Below are positions 6,388-6,657 of a stretch of DNA of 6,657 bases, piece by piece (position 1 is the stretch's first letter; each line of letters opens with the position of its first letter). The stretch lies in contig JASLAP010000433.1 in NCBI GenBank assembly GCA_030147065.1, forward strand, positions 1-6,657, given 5' to 3'. Source of the stretch: Pseudonocardia sp. (GTDB lineage Bacteria > Actinomycetota > Actinomycetes > Mycobacteriales > Pseudonocardiaceae). A model generated the notes under the pieces. The model had not been told where the DNA came from, searched no databases, and was given only the letters and a program-made list of their open reading frames with translations. The translations under genes and the position numbers were made by a program.

Positions 6388-6409
6388 GTGGCACGAGATG
6401 TGGCACGAG
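6388..6409. repeat. Tandem direct repeat GTGGCACGAG x2, candidate integrase arm-type sites
   Basis: GTGGCACGAG occurs at 6388-6397 and again at 6400-6409, a 12-bp period with a 2-nt gap. The copies lie between the tRNA attachment region and the integrase start and overlap where the -35 of the integrase promoter would be. Tyrosine integrases with an N-terminal arm-binding domain bind short, often tandem direct repeats flanking the core site, so this fits an arm-type site and possible autorepression. The repeat is seen; the role is inferred. Confidence 0.6.
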
Positions 6410-6415
6410 CCGCGC

Positions 6416-6427
6416 TACCCTCGCGCC
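6416..6427 (+). promoter_or_regulatory. Candidate -10 of a leaderless integrase promoter
   Basis: TACCCT (6416-6421) matches the TANNNT -10 pattern and is followed by exactly 6 nt before the integrase ATG at 6428. This implies transcription starting at or near the start codon. There is no Shine-Dalgarno sequence in front of this ATG, consistent with a leaderless message. No good -35 hexamer is present; the direct repeats occupy that place. Confidence 0.45.
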
Positions 6428-6657
6428 ATGGTGGGACGTCCGGGGACCGGCGGGGCCCGCGCGCGGGGCAACATCGAGACGCTGGCGAGCGGCGCCCTGC
6501 GGGTGCGCGTGTACGCCGGCGTCGACCCCGTGACGAAGAAGCGGCACAACCTGATCGCCACCGTGCCGGCCGGCCCCAAGGCACGGCGCGAGGCCGAGCG
6601 GATCCGCGACCGGTTCCTGCACGAGCTGGCCGAGAAGCGGAGCCCACGGACGTCCGC
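6428..6657 (+). CDS. int: Tyrosine recombinase/phage-type integrase, N-terminal part (cut by window edge)
   Basis: The ATG at 6428 opens a frame of 76 complete codons with no stop before the window ends. Residues 12-47 (RARGNIETLASGALRVRVYAG... then DPVTKKRHNL) match the small three-strand N-terminal arm-binding domain of actinobacterial phage and ICE integrases, where the typical pattern is G-I-E/R-x-L-x-S-G-x-x-x-x-R-V-Y-A-G-x-D-P-x-T-x-K. This is followed by the ARREAERIRDRFLHEL helix (52-67) that leads into the SAM-like core-binding domain. The catalytic domain with R-H-R-H-Y residues lies beyond the window, so activity cannot be checked. Its position directly after tRNA-Thr strongly supports the integrase call. 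The start is supported by the -10 element 6 nt upstream. Confidence 0.78.
   Translation, partial: MVGRPGTGGARARGNIETLASGALRVRVYAGVDPVTKKRHNLIATVPAGPKARREAERIRDRFLHELAEKRSPRTS

Larger units (their letters stand above)
6337..6657. mobile_element. Putative tRNA-proximal end of an integrated element (prophage, ICE/AICE or island)
   Basis: An integrase gene begins 91 nt downstream of the 3' end of tRNA-Thr and reads away from it, the standard arrangement for site-specific elements that insert into tRNA 3' ends. The gap holds a perfect palindrome and a tandem direct repeat that could be recombinase or regulator sites. The far junction, which should carry a second copy of part of the tRNA 3' end, lies outside the window, so the element's size and type cannot be judged. 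It may also be a remnant. Confidence 0.6.

Noticed and set aside
6276..6647. Minus-strand 123-codon ORF ending GRDRTDDLPLTRRLLYH
   Set aside because: The C-terminal RTDDLPLTR string is the translation of the antisense of the tRNA, a known source of false protein annotations, and the rest is antisense to the integrase.
1..6657. CRISPR array, toxin-antitoxin, restriction or other defence genes, transposase, rRNA
   Set aside because: Searched by eye on both strands; no regularly spaced repeats, small paired ORFs with recognisable folds, or such gene families were found in the window.

Overview
The window is very GC-rich throughout. Its coding frames have strongly G/C-biased third positions, GTG starts are common, and the protein families are actinobacterial. 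This suggests a high-GC actinomycete; a Pseudonocardiaceae-type genome would fit, but that placement is an impression from the protein flavour and not a demonstrated assignment.

Layout from left to right. (1) Positions 1-555, minus strand: a TetR/AcrR-family repressor with a WHG-type C-terminal region, cut by the window edge. It has a compact leaderless-type promoter and a near-perfect 17-bp palindrome just upstream that is a good candidate operator. (2) Positions 662-4306, minus strand: three genes reading in the order ThrE-type threonine/serine exporter, otsA (trehalose-6-phosphate synthase), otsB (trehalose-6-phosphate phosphatase). The gaps are 28 nt and then a 4-nt GTGA overlap, so otsA and otsB are almost certainly cotranscribed and translationally coupled, and the exporter gene probably belongs to the same transcript. 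OtsA makes trehalose 6-phosphate from UDP-glucose (or another NDP-glucose) and glucose 6-phosphate, and OtsB dephosphorylates it to trehalose. (3) Positions 4307-4630: a divergent intergenic region with no convincing full gene. It holds a -10 element for the exporter operon and a possible 12-codon leader ORF. (4) Positions 4631-6007, plus strand: a complete membrane-bound HAMP histidine kinase with no response regulator next to it inside the window. (5) Positions 6008-6264: spacer leading into a tRNA. (6) Positions 6265-6336: tRNA-Thr(UGU), followed 91 nt later by the start of a tyrosine-recombinase-type integrase (6428 to the window end) reading away from the tRNA.

The left ~6 kb reads as ordinary chromosomal housekeeping and regulatory DNA. 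The right end looks like the edge of an integrated element (prophage, ICE/AICE or genomic island) that used the 3' end of tRNA-Thr as its attachment site. Several small features support this: a U-U mismatch in the acceptor stem on the 3' strand, a tandem 10-bp direct repeat and a perfect 14-bp palindrome, all in or next to the tRNA-integrase gap. I do not see a complete previously undescribed system here. If one exists, it is more likely in the element cargo to the right of the window.
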